DNA from: an uncultured Oscillospiraceae bacterium
GTDB taxonomy: Bacteria; Bacillota; Clostridia; Oscillospirales; Oscillospiraceae
Assembly (NCBI GenBank): GCA_910588975.1
Contig: CAJUSE010000047.1
Location: forward strand, 1 to 9,679
Direction of reading: 5' to 3'
DNA length: 9,679 nucleotides
Part shown: positions 7,416 through 9,679 of the stretch, one piece after another
Layout: each line of letters begins with the position of its first letter
How positions within the stretch are numbered: the stretch's first letter is position 1
Made by a program: the position numbers and the translations under genes
Notes under the pieces: model-generated
Databases searched by the model: none
The model's input: only the letters and a program-made list of their open reading frames with translations
What the model was told of the DNA's origin: nothing

Positions 7416-7625
7416 CTATGCCCTCCTATCCATCTCTGCCCTCAGCGCCTTCTCCATCTTATCGGCGGCAGTCTCCCTGCCGCCCTGCTTCAAGTACCCT
7501 TTCACCACCAGCACTGTCCCGCCGCTGCAGACCGTGGTCACGCAGTCGGGCCTCCTGCCTTCCTCCTGCAGCTCCTTTCCCTTCTCGTCCTTCTTTTCCT
7601 TTCTGTCCATAGCATCCTCCTTCAT
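7416..7625 (-). CDS. Small TnpW-like protein
   Basis: Seen: 69 residues. A charged N-terminal stretch rich in Lys and Glu (1-25) precedes CSGGTVLVVKGYLKQGGRETAADKMEKAL (about 33-61), then a basic C-terminus. The pattern of a GG-T-x-x-V beta hairpin followed by an ET-x-x-DK helix resembles the small TnpW family found in Clostridia mobile elements; I judge this by eye and it is tentative. No membrane segment or signal peptide is visible. The ATG at 7625 has GGAGG 6 nt upstream. A second ATG at 7610 also has AAGGAGG 5 nt upstream (encoded by codons 2-4), so either may be used. A longer in-frame reading from a TTG at 7706 lacks a site. It is isolated between a 138-nt gap with a palindrome and a terminator. 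The function of TnpW is unknown to me. Confidence 0.6.
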   Translation of the reverse strand: MKEDAMDRKEKKDEKGKELQEEGRRPDCVTTVCSGGTVLVVKGYLKQGGRETAADKMEKALRAEMDRRA

Positions 7626-7715
7626 AGCGTACCTCCGCTTACCCTGCCGGGTCTGCCCAGCCTCTGCGTCCCCAGCATACCATGCTCCCTGCCCCGGATC
7701 CATCAATACTATGTA

Positions 7716-7733
7716 CGGCGGCAGCTGCCGCCG
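7716..7733. repeat. 18-bp perfect GC palindrome upstream of the TnpW-like gene
   Basis: CGGCGGCAGCTGCCGCCG is its own reverse complement. As RNA it folds into a 7-bp all-GC stem with an AGCU loop. It lies in the 138-nt gap between the 127-residue protein gene and the TnpW-like gene. On the minus strand it is followed by GTACATAGTATTG rather than a U-tract, so it is not a standard terminator. It could be an operator, a pause or a processing site. Confidence 0.5.
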
Positions 7734-7763
7734 CCAGCCGTCAGTATGCTGATGCCCTGAGAA

Positions 7764-8147
7764 TCAGGTGGGGATCCCCCTGCCTCCGATCTCCGGGTTC
7801 CAGCAGATACCTTTGTAGTTGCAGTAATCGTCGAAGAACTCCGTCAGGTCCTCCGCCACGTCCAGCGGCCTGACCTCCCCGTCCCCGGTCAGGGCAAGGC
7901 AGTGTATCTGCTCATAGTTCAGGGAACCGTCATAGTCCTCCGTCCTCGCATAGCACCCGGCCACGGGGACGATCTGCCTGATGCTGCGCCTCCCCATTAC
8001 CGCCTCATAATATTCCGCCCCGGCCTCGACGGTTCTGCCGCTGTCCAGCTCAATCCGGATGCGTCCGCTCCCTTCCTCCGGGTAGGAAACCGAAACAATG
8101 TGGTCGGCGTTGATACCACAGCTGCCGATGTCAACCATATGCGCCAT
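7764..8147 (-). CDS. Unrecognised 127-residue protein between virD4 and maff2 segments
   Basis: I do not recognise this protein with confidence. Seen: 127 residues, acidic, with no signal peptide or membrane helix, so probably cytoplasmic. The first half (about 10-50) alternates beta-strand-like segments: CGINADHIVSVSYPEEGSG, RIRIELDSGRTVEAGAEYYEAV. It faintly recalls short FlbD/RemA-like sheets, but this is weak. The second half has RQIVPVAGCYARTEDYDG, a HCLALTGDGEVRPLDVAEDLTEFFDDY segment and a C-terminal CNYKGICWNPE. Five cysteines (10, 65, 83, 109, 115) are present, the last two as C-x5-C. AGGAGGG 4 nt before the ATG supports the start, and the site overlaps the virD4 stop region (9-nt gap), so it is translated together with virD4. 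Position suggests an accessory of the coupling protein or a regulator; both are guesses. Confidence 0.8.
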   Translation of the reverse strand: MAHMVDIGSCGINADHIVSVSYPEEGSGRIRIELDSGRTVEAGAEYYEAVMGRRSIRQIVPVAGCYARTEDYDGSLNYEQIHCLALTGDGEVRPLDVAEDLTEFFDDYCNYKGICWNPEIGGRGIPT

Positions 8148-8156
8148 AGCGCCCTC

Positions 8157-9602
8157 CTATCTTTCCTCAGCGTCCACCACCGTGAAAACCTCCCCTTTCC
8201 TCAGCCTCATCTTATGGTTCAGGAACTTCTCGATATCGAAGGTGTTACGCTTGTCATAATCGGACGTGTACTTATAATTGGGATGCTGCGTCAGGTCGTA
8301 CTTGTCCGAAAGAAACGGCCTCACGCCCCTCAGCTGCAGGATGCACTTGCCGCCGTCCATCACGGCAAGCTCATCCACCGTGGCAAGGTCCTTTCCCAGC
8401 TTCTGATAATTCGTCCCGTGGGACGGGCTGCTCCCTCTGGTCTGGGAGGTGCTGAACATGTCTATGGTCTCCTTCCCCAGAGCGGCGTTCAGCTCCTTCA
8501 GCGTGGTAGGCTCCGAGCCGCCCAAGAAGAGCTGGGAGTCCATGTTCCCCACGATGGTGTCCGCATTGTCCTTGTAGATGGCCTTCAGCTGGCTCCTCGC
8601 CTGCAGCACCAGACAGCAGGATATCTCACGGCTCCTGATGGTGGCCACCAGCTTCTCAAGATTCGGGATCTGCCCGATGTTGGCCGCCTCGTCGATCAGG
8701 CAGCGCACATGGACCGGCAGCCTCCCCCCATAAACGTCGTCCGCCTTCTCGCAGAGCAGGTTGAACAGCTGGGTGTACACCATGGAGATCAGGAAATTGA
8801 ACGTGGCGTCCGTGTCGCTCATGATCAGGAACAGCGCCGTCTTTCTGTCCCCCAGCGTGTCCAGCTCCAGCTCGTCATAGGCCGTGATGTCCCGCAGCTC
8901 CTGAATGTCGAAGGGCGCCAGCCTTGCGCCGCAGCTGATAAGTATGCTCTTAGCCGTCTTGCCAGCCGCCAGTTTGTAAAGCCGATACTGCCTCCCGGCG
9001 AAGGAATTGGGCTTCTTCTCCTCCAGCGCCTCGAACATCAGATCCACCGGGTTCTGGAACTCCTCGTCGTCCTCACGGACCTCCATGGCGTTCAGGAGCG
9101 CCAGAAGCGTTGCGAAATTCTGCTCCTCCTTCGGGGCCTCATAGTGGATATAGGCGATCAGGGCCGTATACAGCAGCTTCTCCGATTTCTCCCAGAACTC
9201 GTCTCCGCCCTTCCCCTCCCCCTTGGTGTTGGCGATCAGGGTGGTCACCAGCTTCAGGATGTCCTTCTCCCCGTGGATATAGGCAAAGGGATTGTAATGC
9301 ATACTCTTCCTGAAGTTGATCGTGTTGAATATTTTGATCCGATATCCGAAGTGCAGAAGCGCATTCCCGCATTCGCAGACGATCCCCCCTTTCGGATCCG
9401 TGATCACGAAACTGACCGGGCTGGACTCGGAGCAGCACTGCAGGAGGTTTGGCTTGAGCCAGAACCGGGTCTTGCCGGAGCCTGAGCCGCCCACCACCAG
9501 CACGTTCTTGTTCCTTGCGTTCTTGGGATCCTTGGGCCTGCTGGACATCATCAGTCCCTCCGTCCTCGTTAGGATGATATTGTCCTCCGGCTTCTCTGCC
9601 AT
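8157..9602 (-). CDS. virD4: VirD4-like conjugal coupling ATPase (CD1115 family), N-terminally truncated
   Basis: Seen: 481 residues from the only usable ATG. Walker A GGSGSGKT is at 38-45. TDPKG follows at 68-72, family-typical FNTINFRKSMHYNPF is at about 91-105, and Walker B CLIDEAANIG with D304/E305 lies at 301-310. The C-terminus (NYKYTSDYDKRN, FDIEKFL) is normal. Role: the coupling protein that brings the relaxase-DNA complex to the mating channel and drives DNA transfer. Family members are usually near 600 residues, with two N-terminal membrane helices before a WGT-x-x-DI motif. Here those helices are absent, no ribosome binding site precedes the ATG, and the WGTRQDI motif lies upstream in frame but behind a stop. 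The gene is therefore broken, frameshifted or cut by the window edge. Walker B reads DEAAN instead of the commoner DEFAN. The ATPase core looks intact. Confidence 0.93.
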   Translation of the reverse strand: MAEKPEDNIILTRTEGLMMSSRPKDPKNARNKNVLVVGGSGSGKTRFWLKPNLLQCCSESSPVSFVITDPKGGIVCECGNALLHFGYRIKIFNTINFRKSMHYNPFAYIHGEKDILKLVTTLIANTKGEGKGGDEFWEKSEKLLYTALIAYIHYEAPKEEQNFATLLALLNAMEVREDDEEFQNPVDLMFEALEEKKPNSFAGRQYRLYKLAAGKTAKSILISCGARLAPFDIQELRDITAYDELELDTLGDRKTALFLIMSDTDATFNFLISMVYTQLFNLLCEKADDVYGGRLPVHVRCLIDEAANIGQIPNLEKLVATIRSREISCCLVLQARSQLKAIYKDNADTIVGNMDSQLFLGGSEPTTLKELNAALGKETIDMFSTSQTRGSSPSHGTNYQKLGKDLATVDELAVMDGGKCILQLRGVRPFLSDKYDLTQHPNYKYTSDYDKRNTFDIEKFLNHKMRLRKGEVFTVVDAEER

Positions 9603-9679
9603 GAACGGAGCGATATCCTGACGGGTTCCCCATGAAGCGTTTTGTCAAGTGCTTTTTTGAGTTATTGACGCAAGCCCTT
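9603..9679 (-). other. Remnant of virD4 N-terminal coding sequence and AT-rich junction
   Basis: In the virD4 frame, the 14 codons before the ATG (9603-9644) read QNASWGTRQDIAPF, matching the conserved segment that precedes NIILT in this family. A TGA at 9645-9647 then stops the frame. Further upstream (9648-9679) the minus strand turns AT-rich (CTCAAAAAAGCACTTGACAAAAC) and contains a TTGACA, but no -10 box at suitable spacing. One other frame is open to the window edge (NNSKKHLTKRF). A change of one base in the A4 run at 9640-9643 would join it to the virD4 frame. Confidence 0.7.

Noticed and set aside
7902..9485. Long plus-strand open frame antisense to virD4
   Set aside because: It lies opposite a clear VirD4 gene, has His/Leu/Gln/Arg-heavy shadow composition and no recognisable domain; GC-rich DNA leaves such frames open by chance.
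9643..9648. TTGACA -35 box for a virD4 promoter
   Set aside because: The hexamer is perfect, but no -10-like sequence lies 15-19 nt downstream, and the region still encodes conserved VirD4 residues.

Overview
The window is a conjugation (type IV secretion) module of an integrative and conjugative element from a Gram-positive gut-type Clostridia, most likely Lachnospiraceae or a relative. Gene order and protein families match the Tn1549/CTn elements of Clostridioides difficile (CD1107-CD1115 type families). The DNA is GC-rich by eye. That, plus strong AGGAGG-type ribosome binding sites, fits the GC-rich Lachnospiraceae better than C. difficile itself. No relaxase, integrase, attachment site, cargo gene, rRNA or tRNA is visible, so this is an internal piece of the element.

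All ten supported genes lie on the minus strand, so transcription runs from high to low coordinates. In that order they are: VirD4-like coupling ATPase (8157-9602, N-terminus broken or cut off near the window edge); an unrecognised 127-residue protein (7764-8147); a small TnpW-like protein (7416-7625); the small membrane protein Maff2 (7044-7256); a VirB6/TrbL-like channel protein (6154-7020); PrgI, the VirB3 counterpart (5652-6080); the VirB4-like ATPase (3290-5725, overlapping prgI); a membrane-anchored NlpC/P60 cell-wall hydrolase (1589-3286, CD1108 type); DUF4315 (1317-1577); and DUF4366 (143-1330, CD1107 type), which here carries an extra bacterial SH3 domain.

Together these encode the DNA coupling ATPase, the membrane channel core, the assembly ATPase, a peptidoglycan-opening enzyme and accessory surface proteins. 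Spacing is tight from maff2 to the DUF4366 gene: 23 nt, 73 nt, overlap, 3 nt, 11 nt, overlap. The exceptions are two gaps flanking the TnpW-like gene. One (7257-7415) holds a convincing intrinsic terminator on the minus strand followed by two GC-rich palindromes. The other (7626-7763) holds an 18-bp perfect palindrome. This suggests the channel operon is separated from the virD4 segment by a transcriptional control point.

The points most worth a second look are: in-frame VirD4 homology extending upstream of the only start codon and ending at a stop; the terminator and palindrome cluster inside the transfer module; the SH3 domain inserted in the DUF4366 protein next to a separate NlpC/P60 hydrolase; and the unidentified 127-residue protein. 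The module is otherwise of a well-known type, and I do not see a wholly new system in it.
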